DNA from: Arthrobacter sp. AQ5-05
Lineage (GTDB): Bacteria; Actinomycetota; Actinomycetes; Actinomycetales; Micrococcaceae
Direction: 5' to 3'
DNA: 64,000 bases
Assembly (NCBI RefSeq): GCF_003287975.1
Contig: NZ_QMKQ01000020.1
Coordinates: 1-64,000 of the forward strand
Positions 45,559-54,031 of this stretch are shown here, in pieces. Positions within the stretch are counted from its first letter, which is position 1. Each line of letters starts with the position of its first letter. The notes under the pieces were generated by a model. That model saw nothing but the letters and a program-made list of their open reading frames with translations, made no database searches and had not been told where the DNA came from. The position numbers and the translations under genes are program-made.

Positions 45559-46152
45559 ATGGCAGGCGAGACAGTCATTACGGTTATTGGTAATTTGACC
45601 GCTGACCCGGAACTGCGTTTCACCCCGTCAGGATCGGCCGTGGCGAACTTCACCATTGCTTCGACCCCGCGAACCTTCGACCGCCAGACCAATGAATGGA
45701 AGGACGGCGACACGCTGTTCCTCCGTGCGTCGGTGTGGCGTGAGGCAGCCGAAAACGTCGCTGAGACGTTGACCAAGGGCATGCGCGTCATCGCCCAGGG
45801 CCGCCTCAAGTCGCGTTCCTACGAAACCAAGGAAGGCGAAAAGCGTAACGTCACCGAGCTTGAGGTCGATGAAATCGGCCCGTCGCTGCGTTACGCCTCC
45901 GCAAAGGTCACCCGTACCCAGCGCTCCGGCGGTGGCGGTGGCGGCTTTGGTGGTCAACAGCAGAACGCCGGCGCCAACGCCGGTGGATTCGGTGGCGGCA
46001 ACCAAGGCGGCGGCGGTGGATTCGGTGGCGGCAACGCCGGCGGAAACACCGGTGGCGGCTGGAATGCACCCGCGGCCGATCCATGGGGAGCTCCTGCCGG
46101 AGGAAACAACGGCGGATGGGGCAACCCGGGTTCCGACGAACCACCTTTCTAA
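45559..46152 (+). CDS. ssb: Single-stranded DNA-binding protein
   Basis: A 197-residue SSB: OB fold in residues 1-110 ([54 protein letters not shown]), then a glycine/asparagine-rich tail (about 115-190) and the acidic tip DEPPF that recruits replication and repair enzymes. Good AGGAGG site. It serves replication with DnaB encoded 3.5 kb downstream. Confidence 0.97.
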   Translation: MAGETVITVIGNLTADPELRFTPSGSAVANFTIASTPRTFDRQTNEWKDGDTLFLRASVWREAAENVAETLTKGMRVIAQGRLKSRSYETKEGEKRNVTELEVDEIGPSLRYASAKVTRTQRSGGGGGGFGGQQQNAGANAGGFGGGNQGGGGGFGGGNAGGNTGGGWNAPAADPWGAPAGGNNGGWGNPGSDEPPF

Positions 46153-46214
46153 ACAAATTTATTCACCATCCCGCAGAAAATTCTGCGGGCTCCACCTGAT
46201 AAAGGAGCTCCACG

Positions 46215-46454
46215 ATGGCTAAGGCTGAACTCCGTAAGCCCAAACCAAAGTCCAACCCCTTGAAGGCCGCTGACATCACTGTCATCGACTACAAGGACGT
46301 AGCATTGCTGCGCAAGTTCATTTCCGATCGCGGAAAGATCCGTGCCCGTCGCGTTACCGGTGTTTCCGTACAGGAACAGCGCAAGATCGCACAGGCCATC
46401 AAGAACGCGCGTGAAGTGGCATTGCTGCCTTACTCCGGCGCTGGCCGCGGCTAA
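46215..46454 (+). CDS. rpsR: 30S ribosomal protein S18
   Basis: A 79-residue S18: [36 protein letters not shown] and [19 protein letters not shown] match the family. There are no zinc-binding cysteines, so this is the zinc-independent form. It heterodimerises with S6. Operon spacing is 62 bp after ssb and 15 bp before rplI. Confidence 0.97.
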   Translation: MAKAELRKPKPKSNPLKAADITVIDYKDVALLRKFISDRGKIRARRVTGVSVQEQRKIAQAIKNAREVALLPYSGAGRG

Positions 46455-46469
46455 GGAAGGTATACCAAC

Positions 46470-46925
46470 ATGGCAAAGCTCATTCTGACCCACGAAGTTA
46501 CCGGCCTCGGTGCCGCAGGCGACATCGTCGAGGTGAAGACCGGTTACGCACGTAACTACCTTCTCCCGCGCGCCTTCGCCATCACCTGGAGCAAGGGCGG
46601 TGAGAAGCAGGTTGAGTCGATCAAGGCCGCCCGTGCTGCTCGCGCTGTTGCTTCCCTGGAAGAGGCACAGGCACTTGCCGCTTCGATCTCGGCCAAGCCG
46701 GTCAAGCTGACCGTCAAGGCCGGCGCTACCGGTCGCCTCTTCGGCACCGTGAAGACCGAGGACATTGCCAAGGCTGTTGCAGCCGCTGGCCTGGGCTCGA
46801 TCGACAAGCGCAACATCGAGATCAACGACCACATCAAGTCGACGGGTAACTACTCGGCGACCGTGCGTCTGCACACCGATGTCTCCGCGACCGTTGCACT
46901 GCAGGTTGTTGCCGCCAAGAAGTAA
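46470..46925 (+). CDS. rplI: 50S ribosomal protein L9
   Basis: A 151-residue L9: [39 protein letters not shown], the long connecting helix, and the C-terminal domain [16 protein letters not shown]. It binds 23S rRNA. Last gene of the operon; a strong terminator follows. Confidence 0.97.
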   Translation: MAKLILTHEVTGLGAAGDIVEVKTGYARNYLLPRAFAITWSKGGEKQVESIKAARAARAVASLEEAQALAASISAKPVKLTVKAGATGRLFGTVKTEDIAKAVAAAGLGSIDKRNIEINDHIKSTGNYSATVRLHTDVSATVALQVVAAKK

Positions 46926-46957
46926 TTTCTTGCGAATCTGCCGTCTTGGCTGACGGC

Positions 46958-47000
46958 AAAGCACTGTGGACCCCGCCAATGGCGGGGTCCACAGTGCTTT
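46958..47000 (+). terminator. Strong terminator after rplI
   Basis: A perfect 20-bp stem (46958-46977 with 46981-47000) and 3-nt loop AAT, arms beginning AAAGCACTGTGG and ending CCACAGTGCTTT. It closes the rpsF-ssb-rpsR-rplI operon. Confidence 0.92.
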
Positions 47001-47161
47001 AACGCCCACATTGGACCCCTATCCCGCGGATCGGCCGGCCGGGGGCCTGGCGCATGGTGCCGGTGTCCAGTAGCTTTGCGGCAGGAAGCCGCATCCCTCC
47101 GGTTTCTCAGTGGGACCCGGGCCATGGACGCTGCAGGGCGCTGCAACAGGAAGGCGCGAGC

Positions 47162-47788
47162 ATGAAGCTGACACTGACCGAATTCGTGAGCTTGGACGGG
47201 GTCTGCCAGGGCCCCGGATCTGCCGACGAAGATACCACCGATGGGTTCACGCAGGGCGGCTGGTTCGTTCCGCACATGGATGCGGGGTTCATCGACCTGG
47301 CTGCGCAATGGCTGGCGCAGGCCGACGGGCTGCTGCTGGGCCGGCGCACCTACGAGGCCTTCGCGCGGGACTGGCCGCAGATCACCGACCCGGACGACCC
47401 CTTTACCGTCCTGATGAACTCGCTGCCGAAGTACGTTGCCTCGCAGACGCTGGCCGAGGGCACGTGGAACCCGACCACGGTCCTCTCCGGCGACGTCGCC
47501 GCCCGGGTTGCGCAGCTCAAGGCCCGGCCCGGCAGGGAACTGCAGATCCACGGCAGCGCCAGGCTTGCCGGGTCGATGCTCGCCGCGGGGCTGATCGACG
47601 AAATCCGGCTCGTGGTGGCTCCCGTCGTCCTTGGACACGGGCGGCGGCTCTTCCCCGACGGCGGCTCCCCGGCGGGACTGCGGTTGACCGGCAGCAAGTC
47701 CACCCGTGGGGGACTTGCCATCCTGCTCTATGAAAACACCGGAGTCCCGAGCTATGCGACCTACACGGGCGCCTCGGACGTGGGCTAG
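47162..47788 (+). CDS. Dihydrofolate reductase-family protein (RibD C-terminal domain)
   Basis: A 208-residue protein: MKLTLTEFVSLDGVCQGPGS opens, LLLGRRTYEAFARDWP, ELQIHGSARLAGSMLAAGLI and LVVAPVVLGHGRRLFP follow. This is the DHFR-like fold of RibD reductase domains; many such actinobacterial proteins have no proven substrate. It starts at ATG 47162 after GGAAGG. It is separate from riboflavin genes. Confidence 0.88.
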   Translation: MKLTLTEFVSLDGVCQGPGSADEDTTDGFTQGGWFVPHMDAGFIDLAAQWLAQADGLLLGRRTYEAFARDWPQITDPDDPFTVLMNSLPKYVASQTLAEGTWNPTTVLSGDVAARVAQLKARPGRELQIHGSARLAGSMLAAGLIDEIRLVVAPVVLGHGRRLFPDGGSPAGLRLTGSKSTRGGLAILLYENTGVPSYATYTGASDVG

Positions 47789-47892
47789 GCGGCGACCCGC
47801 CCCCATGATCGTTCCATGACGCCCATATCGTGCCATGCGGCCGCAGGATCTTCGATTCTTACGCTGCATTACCCAGTGTGTCGAAACAAACT

Positions 47893-47922
47893 TTGACGGA
47901 GTCGCAATATTTCTCCTAACGT
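47893..47922 (+). promoter_or_regulatory. Promoter for the SAM-IV riboswitch transcript
   Basis: TTGACG (47893-47898) and TAACGT (47917-47922) are spaced 18 bp, giving a start near 47929, exactly where the riboswitch P1 helix begins. Confidence 0.6.
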
Positions 47923-47929
47923 TAGTGGT

Positions 47930-48045
47930 GAATCAAGAGTGTCAACTTACAAGCCCTGGCTTGTTGACCGGCAACCCTCTCACGGTGGTGGGGTGCTCCA
48001 GGTGATGATTCGGCCTTCCGGAACCCCGGAGGCAAGTACCGCACA
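47930..48045 (+). ncRNA. SAM-IV riboswitch
   Basis: The sequence follows the actinobacterial SAM-IV fold. P1 is formed by GAATCA (47930-47935) and TGATTC (about 48006-48011). CAAGCCCTGGCTTG is the P2 region, CCGGCAACCCTC and GTGGGGTGCTCCAGGTGATG hold the conserved SAM pocket, and the later hairpin CCTTCCGG/CCGGAGG plus GGCAAGTACCGC fits the second domain. It binds S-adenosylmethionine. About 70 bases later comes a flavin reductase; expression is probably turned off when SAM is abundant. Confidence 0.87.
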
Positions 48046-48112
48046 CCTCGCTGTTCTGCGCGTGCATTTCACGCAGCTGCGAAGGTGGGCCGAAGCCGAA
48101 GGATTGAGCACC

Positions 48113-48622
48113 ATGACACTCACCTCTGACCTCACACCCGATACCCTGCGCAACGTCTTTGCCCAGCATCCATCCGGCATTGCAGCACTCTGCTCCATCG
48201 TCGACGGACAGCCGCAGGGAATTGTGGCCTCGTCCTTCACGGTCGGGGTGTCCATGGATCCGCCGCTGGTGATGTTTGCGGTCCAGAACACCTCCAAGAC
48301 CTGGCCGCTGGTGCGTACCAGCGGGCGCATCGGTGTTTCGGTGCTCAGTGAAAAGAACGAGGGTGTGTGCCGACAGATCGCCTCCAAATCCGGGGACCGC
48401 TTTGCCGGGCTTCGCCTGGATTCGACCGACGAGGGCGCGCTGTTCCTGCATGACGCCACGCTCTGGCTCGACTGCTCGATCGAGCAGGAGATCCCGGCCG
48501 GCGACCACCATGTGGTGCTCCTGCGCGTGCACGGCCACCAGACGCACGACGAGACCAACCCTCCGCTGGTATTCCACGGCTCGGCCTTCCGCCGCCTGGA
48601 GGCCGAGCAGCTGGTCTCCTGA
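48113..48622 (+). CDS. Flavin reductase family protein under a SAM-IV riboswitch
   Basis: A 169-residue flavin reductase-like domain protein: FAQHPSGIAALCSIVDGQPQ, GIVASSFTVGVSMDPPLVMF, GRIGVSVLSEKNEGVCRQIA. It binds FMN or FAD and supplies reduced flavin to a monooxygenase. The ATG at 48113 follows AAGGA. Control by SAM suggests a role in sulphur supply, for example reduced flavin for a sulphonate or methionine-related monooxygenase; no such partner is nearby, so this is inferred from the riboswitch. Confidence 0.87.
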   Translation: MTLTSDLTPDTLRNVFAQHPSGIAALCSIVDGQPQGIVASSFTVGVSMDPPLVMFAVQNTSKTWPLVRTSGRIGVSVLSEKNEGVCRQIASKSGDRFAGLRLDSTDEGALFLHDATLWLDCSIEQEIPAGDHHVVLLRVHGHQTHDETNPPLVFHGSAFRRLEAEQLVS

Positions 48623-48640
48623 AGGCCACTGAAGCGCAAG

Positions 48641-48696
48641 GGCTCCCCGCCCCCACCCCGAACACATGATTCGGCGTGGCAGGCGGGGAGCCTTCT
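48641..48696. terminator. Bidirectional terminator
   Basis: GGCTCCCCGCC (48641-48651) and GGCGGGGAGCC (48682-48692), followed by TTCTT. It lies between the convergent flavin reductase and DUF1801 genes. Confidence 0.75.
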
Positions 48697-48711
48697 TAGT
48701 TGTTGAAGCGT

Positions 48712-49143
48712 TCAGCCCTGCGGCTGGACGTGGACGACGTCCATCATGTGCCTGTACCCGTATCGGGCAAGCTGGGCCAGGATCTCGACATCGACGTCGG
48801 CGAGCTTGTTCACGTACAGGCAACCGGCACCACGCTTGTGCTTGCCCAGTTTCGCCAGGAGTGCGGGGGCCATTGGGGCGACGGTCAGCCCGTAGAGGGC
48901 CAGGTTCGCGGAGCGCGGTGAAAAGCCGATGGCGAGAGCATCTCCCTCGCGGCCGGACTCGTACTTGTAGTGGTAGGTGCCGAAGCCGACGATCGTGGGC
49001 CCCCACATGGTGGCGGGCTGGACGCTGGCCTCTTCCATCATCTCCAGCAGGAGCCCGGCGTCCGCGCGCCGCCTCGGGTGCGGCACCGCCGCGATGAACT
49101 CGTGTGGATCAACGGGGGTCGGTGCGGTCTTGTTGGCGGCCAT
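48712..49143 (-). CDS. DUF1801 domain protein
   Basis: A 143-residue protein: RRRADAGLLLEMMEEA, MWGPTIVGFGTYHYKYESG, IGFSPRSANLALYG and KLGKHKRGAGCLYVNKLADV are typical of the small YdhG-like/DUF1801 fold. The function is unknown; it is cytosolic. ATG 49143 gives MAANKTAPTP. It is divergent from dnaB across a DnaA-box-rich gap. Confidence 0.83.
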   Translation of the reverse strand: MAANKTAPTPVDPHEFIAAVPHPRRRADAGLLLEMMEEASVQPATMWGPTIVGFGTYHYKYESGREGDALAIGFSPRSANLALYGLTVAPMAPALLAKLGKHKRGAGCLYVNKLADVDVEILAQLARYGYRHMMDVVHVQPQG

Positions 49144-49220
49144 GCGGCCCAGTATGTCAGGGCATGGTGATGTGCATCAATGCCCGCAATCCCCAGATCC
49201 ATGGGAAGCCTCGGCGTGTC

Positions 49221-49475
49221 TGTGGATAGCTTGTGGGTAACTGTGGAAACGGACGTGGATTAACCGCGGAATCTCGGGGTTTTTGTATGTATAACCCGCT
49301 TTTACGCCTGTGGAGGATGTGGATAACTAGTTTGTATCCACAGACAGTGAATTGCATAATGCCTAGTCAAGAGCGTGTAATTGTCAAACATGACCTTTAA
49401 TCCACAACGTTCTCCCCAGACTGTGCACACAACACGCCGTGAGGTTCACAGGTTATCCACATGCCCTGTGGATAA
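49221..49475. promoter_or_regulatory. Cluster of DnaA boxes upstream of dnaB
   Basis: Three perfect TTATCCACA boxes, at 49318-49326 (reverse), 49453-49461 and 49467-49475 (reverse), the last two forming a close inverted pair. Four more have one mismatch: TGTGGATAG 49221-49229, TGTGGGTAA 49232-49240, GTATCCACA 49334-49342, TAATCCACA 49398-49406. The surrounding DNA is unusually AT-rich for this genome. No gene is visible in 49144-49658. DnaA may regulate dnaB or be titrated here. Confidence 0.7.
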
Positions 49476-49658
49476 CCGTGTTGGGTTTGGCGGAAATCAG
49501 GTCTATGGTGACAGTGTTCCCCACCTATTTCCACAGGTTCGTGGTGCCTTACGGCACGTGTGAGCTTGGACCTAACGAATCGTCCGTGCTCCTTGAGACA
49601 CTGGAAAGGTAATGAAGCGGAAAACTTGGGAACCCGCGCAGCTTGAAGGGAAAAGCCC

Positions 49659-51032
49659 GTGTCGCTAGCCAGCACCGCAACCAGCTCCGATTCACAGGGA
49701 TCGGACTATGGACGCACTCCACCGCAGGACCTTGTAGCAGAGCAGAGCGTCTTGGGCGGCATGATGCTTTCCAAGGACGCCATCGCCGACTGCGTCGAGG
49801 TGCTGCGAGGCCTCGATTTCTATCGCCCGGCACACGAGGCAATCTATGAAGCCATCATCGACCTCTACGGCCGCGGCGAGCCCGCCGACGCCGTCACCGT
49901 CTCGGACCTGCTGACCAAGCGCGGCGAGATCACCCGCATTGGCGGCCCGGCCTACCTCCACACGCTCATCCAGTCGGTGCCCACCGCCGCCAACGCCGGC
50001 TTCTACGCCGAGATCGTTCGCGAACGCGCGGTGCTGCGCCGTCTGGTCGATGCCGGAACCAAGATCGTGCAGCTCGGCTACTCGCAGGACGGCGAGGTCG
50101 ACGCCATCGTCAACGAGGCCCAGGCCGAGGTCTACAAGGTCGCCGAACGACGCACCGCCGAAGACTACGTGCCGCTGCGCGACATCATCGAGGGCACCGT
50201 CGATGAGATCGAGTCGGCCGGCAGCCGAGGCGAGGGCGTGATCGGTGTTCCCACCGGGATCTTTGAACTCGACGAGCTGACCCAGGGCCTGCACGGCGGC
50301 CAGATGATCGTTATCGCCGCCAGACCGGCCGTTGGCAAAAGTACGTTTGCATTGGATTTTGCCAGGTCAGCGTCCATTAAGAACAATCTGACATCCGTTT
50401 TCTTCTCCCTGGAAATGGGACGCAACGAAATCGCCATGCGCCTGCTGTCGGCCGAAGCGAGCATCGCGCTGCAAAACCTGCGTAAGGGCACGATCCAGGA
50501 CGAAGAATGGTCGAAGATCGCCACCACAATGGGCAGGCTCAACGACGCCCCGCTGTTCATCGACGATTCGCCGAACATGTCGCTGATGGAAATCCGCGCC
50601 AAGTGCCGACGGCTCAAGCAGAAGCACGACCTCAAGCTCGTGGTCCTCGACTACCTGCAGCTGATGAGCTCCGGCAAGAAGGTCGAATCCCGCCAGCAGG
50701 AAGTCTCCGAGTTCTCTCGTGCGCTGAAGCTGCTGGCCAAGGAACTCGACGTTCCGGTCATCGCCCTGTCGCAGCTGAACCGTGGTTCGGAGCAGCGCAC
50801 CGACAAGAAGCCGATGATCTCCGACCTTCGCGAATCCGGATCCATTGAGCAGGATGCTGACATGGTCATCCTCCTGCACCGTGAAGACATCTACGACAAG
50901 GAATCGGCACGTGCCGGCGAGGCCGACGTGATCGTGGCCAAGCACCGTAACGGACCCACCAAGACCATCGTTGTCGCGTTCCAGGGCCACTACTCGCGCT
51001 TCAACAACATGGCCCAGGACGGCATGGGCTAG
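49659..51032 (+). CDS. dnaB: Replicative DNA helicase
   Basis: A 457-residue hexameric helicase: N-terminal domain with PQDLVAEQSVLGGMMLSKDA, linker, then RecA-like domain with Walker A RPAVGKSTFALDF, SVFFSLEMG (H1a), LVVLDYLQLMS (Walker B) and RESGSIEQDADMVILLHRED. It has no intein, although some actinobacterial dnaB genes do. GTG 49659 follows a GAAGGG site. It unwinds DNA ahead of the replisome. Confidence 0.97.
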   Translation: MSLASTATSSDSQGSDYGRTPPQDLVAEQSVLGGMMLSKDAIADCVEVLRGLDFYRPAHEAIYEAIIDLYGRGEPADAVTVSDLLTKRGEITRIGGPAYLHTLIQSVPTAANAGFYAEIVRERAVLRRLVDAGTKIVQLGYSQDGEVDAIVNEAQAEVYKVAERRTAEDYVPLRDIIEGTVDEIESAGSRGEGVIGVPTGIFELDELTQGLHGGQMIVIAARPAVGKSTFALDFARSASIKNNLTSVFFSLEMGRNEIAMRLLSAEASIALQNLRKGTIQDEEWSKIATTMGRLNDAPLFIDDSPNMSLMEIRAKCRRLKQKHDLKLVVLDYLQLMSSGKKVESRQQEVSEFSRALKLLAKELDVPVIALSQLNRGSEQRTDKKPMISDLRESGSIEQDADMVILLHREDIYDKESARAGEADVIVAKHRNGPTKTIVVAFQGHYSRFNNMAQDGMG

Positions 51033-51571
51033 TCCCCTTCGGGTCGTCGTATTCGGGCGGTTGTGCCCCTCTCGCAGGGGAACGCAACCGCCCGAACCAT
51101 TTTCCGGCCCTGCCCGGGCCGAGGTCTGACGACCTGGGTGCGGGCTTCGGCGAAATCCTTGAAGGCCGTCATCATCTTGAAGCTCTGCTTCTTGAACATG
51201 GGGCCGAACAGCAACGCGAGGATCCGCATGAAGCCTGTGAACCCAAAGACATTGTGGGCCACCCAGCGCGTGGTGCTCCCGTCGGGGTCACGGAATGCGT
51301 TCCGGCAAGCATTGTGCACGCACTTGGCGTCGTAGCTGCCGTCGAAAGCCTCGGGAAGGTCGCGCCGGGTCACGGTCTTGATCATCTCCATGGTGCCGCG
51401 CCCCTGCCGGTACGTCAGACGCGAGGTCGCGCCGGGCTCCCCGGGCGTGCCGGTGACGCCCTCGAAGGAGACCAGACCCGTCTGCCACTCCTTGAGGTTT
51501 TCCGGATCATCGAAGAGCCCGATAAAGCGCTGGCGAGGCAGGTTGACGGTGGGTTCCTGGGTGAATTCCAT
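51029..51571 (-). CDS. SRPBCC-family protein
   Basis: A 180-residue START-like protein: MEFTQEPTVNLPRQRFIGLF, DDPENLKEWQTGL, then central strands and the helix FGPMFKKQSFKMMTAFKDFA. The last about 30 residues (QGRKMVRAVAFPCERG...) are encoded by the hairpin that also serves as dnaB terminator and look non-conserved. Its stop overlaps the dnaB stop. It probably binds a hydrophobic ligand. Confidence 0.72.
   Translation of the reverse strand: MEFTQEPTVNLPRQRFIGLFDDPENLKEWQTGLVSFEGVTGTPGEPGATSRLTYRQGRGTMEMIKTVTRRDLPEAFDGSYDAKCVHNACRNAFRDPDGSTTRWVAHNVFGFTGFMRILALLFGPMFKKQSFKMMTAFKDFAEARTQVVRPRPGQGRKMVRAVAFPCERGTTARIRRPEGD
51052..51096. terminator. Terminator after dnaB, inside the SRPBCC gene
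   Basis: Arms TTCGGGCGGTTG (51052-51063) and CAACCGCCCGAA (51085-51096), then CCATTTT. It lies 20 bp after the dnaB stop and is part of the convergent gene's 3' coding end. Confidence 0.7.
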
Positions 51572-51646
51572 GCCCGCAACGTATCGGTGCACACCACCGG
51601 TTCGGCCCCTGTGGTGGAGCCGTGCGCCAGACCTTACGCTCGAGGT

Positions 51647-53196
51647 ATGTCGCGCCAGCCAAACGCATCCACCAGCGGGTCCCCGGCGGGCCTTTCCGCG
51701 CCGCTATACCGTTGGGTCACCGCCGGGATGTTCGCGCTGGTCGTCCTGGTCGCGTTCGAGTCCCTGGCCGTCACCACCGTGATGCCGCTGGTCAGTGAGG
51801 AACTGGATGGCGCGTCGCTGTATGCCCTGGCTCTTGCCGCGCCCATGGCCAGCGGGGTGATCGGCATGGTGGCCGTGGGGAGCTACTCCGACCGCCATGG
51901 GCCCTCCGTCCCGCTGTACGCGTCCGCTGCGCTCTTCGTGCTGGGGCTGCTGGTGTGCGGCCTGGCCCCGGGCCTGGAGGTGCTGGTGGCGGGGCGACTG
52001 GTGCAGGGGCTTGGGGGCGGGGGCATCACCGTGGCCCTGTATGTGGTGGTGGCCCGGGTTCTTGTCCCGCGCCTGCACCCGCAGATCTTTGCGGCCTTCG
52101 CCGTCGCCTGGGTGGTTCCCTCGCTTGTCGGCCCGTTCGCCGCAGGGCTCGTGGCGCAAACCATCGGTTGGCGCTGGGTGTTCCTCGGGGTGGTGGGCCT
52201 GGTGGTCCTGGCGATGGCCGCGGTCATGCCTTCGGTGCACGCGATGGGAGGTGCTCAGAATCCCGCGGCGGACTTCAGCTGGAGGGCGCTGGGCTGGGCC
52301 GGGTTGGCGGCCGCAGCCGTGCTGGGCATGAACCTGCTGGCCCGGGTTCCGGCGCTGGGCCTGGTGCTCATGGGCATCGCGGTGCTGGTGGTGCTGGTTG
52401 CGGTGCGGCCGCTGGTGCCGGACCGGACGCTGCTGGCCGGGCGCGGGCTGCTGGCCACGATCCTGGTGCGCGGCCTGGCCGCCGCAGCGTTCTTCGGCAC
52501 CGAGGTTTATCTTCCATATCTCTTGATGGACCGCTTCGACCTGTCCCCGGCGGTTGCCGGCCTCTCGCTGACCGGCGGTGCCGTCTGCTGGTCCGTGGGT
52601 TCGGCCATCCAGGGGCGCATGGGGGAGTCGTTGGACAATGCCCGGGCCATGTTCATCGGCTCGGCGCTCGGAGTGGGCGCGATCTTGCTGGTGCTGGGCA
52701 CCGCGGCGTTCCACCTGCCGGCGATTGTCGCGATCCTCGCGTGGGCCATGGGCGGGGGAGGCATGGGGCTGGTGTATCCGCGGCAGAACGTGCACATGAT
52801 CGCGCTGTCCACCACCGTGAACCAGGGCTTCAATTCCTCGGCGCTGGCCGTGTCCGACTCGCTGGGCTCCGCCATGGACCTGGCCGCGGGCGGGCTGGTC
52901 TTCGGGGCCTTCAGCGGCAACGACTCCTTCGTGGCGGTCTTCGTGTTCACCGCCGCCATCGGCGTGGCACTGCTGGTGCTCACCCCAAGGGTGCGCAGCA
53001 GCACCGAGGCTTCCACCCGCTGCCGAAGATCTCCGCACCCGCCTCCCGCGCCCTGGCCGCGGCCGGGATCACGACCCTGGAACAGGCAGCCGCATACGGC
53101 CAGGCCGCGCTGCTTCAGCTCCATGGCTTCGGGCCCAGGGGCATCGGGATCCTGCGCGAGGCCCTGGCCGGGCTGGGGATGGAGCTGGCGGACTGA
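51647..53196 (+). pseudogene. MFS transporter fused or adjoining to an HhH domain, with a frameshift
   Basis: From ATG 51647 (MSRQPNASTSG) the frame encodes a 12- to 14-helix major facilitator protein, with GSYSDRHGPSVPLY as motif A and GRLVQGLGGGGI. After LTPRVRSSTEA (about 53010) it runs on out of register to 53632 with no sensible protein. One frame away, GFHPLPKISAPASRALAAAG to GMELAD (stop 53194-53196) is a helix-hairpin-helix domain with LHGFGPRG and no start codon. One G inserted in GAGGC at about 53007 would join the two. It is either a real frameshift, an assembly error, or two genes fused by deletion. Confidence 0.65.
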
Positions 53197-53209
53197 TCCG
53201 TCCTGCGGG

Positions 53210-53542
53210 CTATTCCTGCGGCAGGATCCGCAGGTGCTCGCTGGTGGGCTTCACCAGGTCGGCGTCGAACTCGTGGTGCTTGAGCAGCCAGGCCTTGATG
53301 TAGGGGCAGACGGCCACGATCTTGTGCCCCTGGCCCACGGTGTCCTTCAGTGCCTCGGCGGCCAGCTTGGAGGCCAGGCCCTGTCCGGCGTAGGACTCGT
53401 CGACGAGCGTGTGGAAGAAGACCCGATCGATGCCGCCGGTGGTTTCCAGCTCGCGGTAGTGGGCCGCCCCGATGGTCTTTTCGCCGTCCAGCAGCGCATA
53501 GCGCTGGCGTTCCGGGCGGTGTTCGATGCGGATCTCGCTCAT
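53210..53542 (-). CDS. GNAT-like acetyltransferase (YjdJ type)
   Basis: A 110-residue single-domain protein: YALLDGEKTIGAAHYRELET, FFHTLVDESYAGQGLASKLA (Gly-x-Gly-x-Ala acetyl-CoA loop) and VAVCPYIKAWLLKHHEF. It belongs to the short GNAT-like group; substrate unknown. Good GAAGCAAAG ribosome site. It heads a likely pair with no overlap to the RraB-like gene. Confidence 0.85.
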   Translation of the reverse strand: MSEIRIEHRPERQRYALLDGEKTIGAAHYRELETTGGIDRVFFHTLVDESYAGQGLASKLAAEALKDTVGQGHKIVAVCPYIKAWLLKHHEFDADLVKPTSEHLRILPQE

Positions 53543-53570
53543 GCTTTGCTTCCTTGCGGTGTGGTGGTTT

Positions 53571-53954
53571 TCAGGGGGTGCCGAAGAGCCTGCCGAAGAA
53601 GCCCTTGGGCTCGCTGCCATCGGGGTCGATGAACACGGCCCCGAACCCGTCGTAGGTGCCGCCGTGTTTTTCGGTGATGGCGTGCACGCCGCGCAACGCT
53701 TGTTCCGCGCTCTCGACGTCCAGCGGTTGTTCCCGGTAGACCCGCAACAGGTACCGGGAGTTGGCGTCCTGGCCGCCGGACCGGTCGACGTCCCAGCCGG
53801 AACGCTCGTAGTGGTCCGCGGCCTCGGTGACCTCGCGCAGCGAGCGGAAGGAAACGAAATGCTCCATCTCGCGCTTGGCGTCGAGCTGGTCGCCCAGCGC
53901 GGCGCGTTCGGCCAGGGCTCGGCGCAGCTTGGCCAGTTCCTCGATCAATGACAT
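53571..53954 (-). CDS. RraB-like ribonuclease E inhibitor domain protein
   Basis: A 127-residue protein: helical N-terminus MSLIEELAKLRRALAERAAL, then MEHFVSFRSLREVTEAADHY, GWDVDRSG and YDGFGAVFIDPDG of the RraB fold. In proteobacteria RraB binds RNase E; the actinobacterial function is unproven. The divided layout (helix plus RraB domain) may reflect a distinct partner. It stands between the GNAT gene and a pirin. Confidence 0.72.
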   Translation of the reverse strand: MSLIEELAKLRRALAERAALGDQLDAKREMEHFVSFRSLREVTEAADHYERSGWDVDRSGGQDANSRYLLRVYREQPLDVESAEQALRGVHAITEKHGGTYDGFGAVFIDPDGSEPKGFFGRLFGTP

Positions 53955-54031
53955 GTGGGTTTCCCTCCTCTCCTTCTGCTCTTTGTGCTGCCTGCGTGCG
54001 CCCGCGGCCCGCCGCATGGCCGGCTTTTAAC

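Noticed and set aside
49144-49658. Possible chromosomal origin (oriC)
   Set aside because: dnaA and dnaN are absent and the gene context is dnaB; DnaA boxes alone are not enough.
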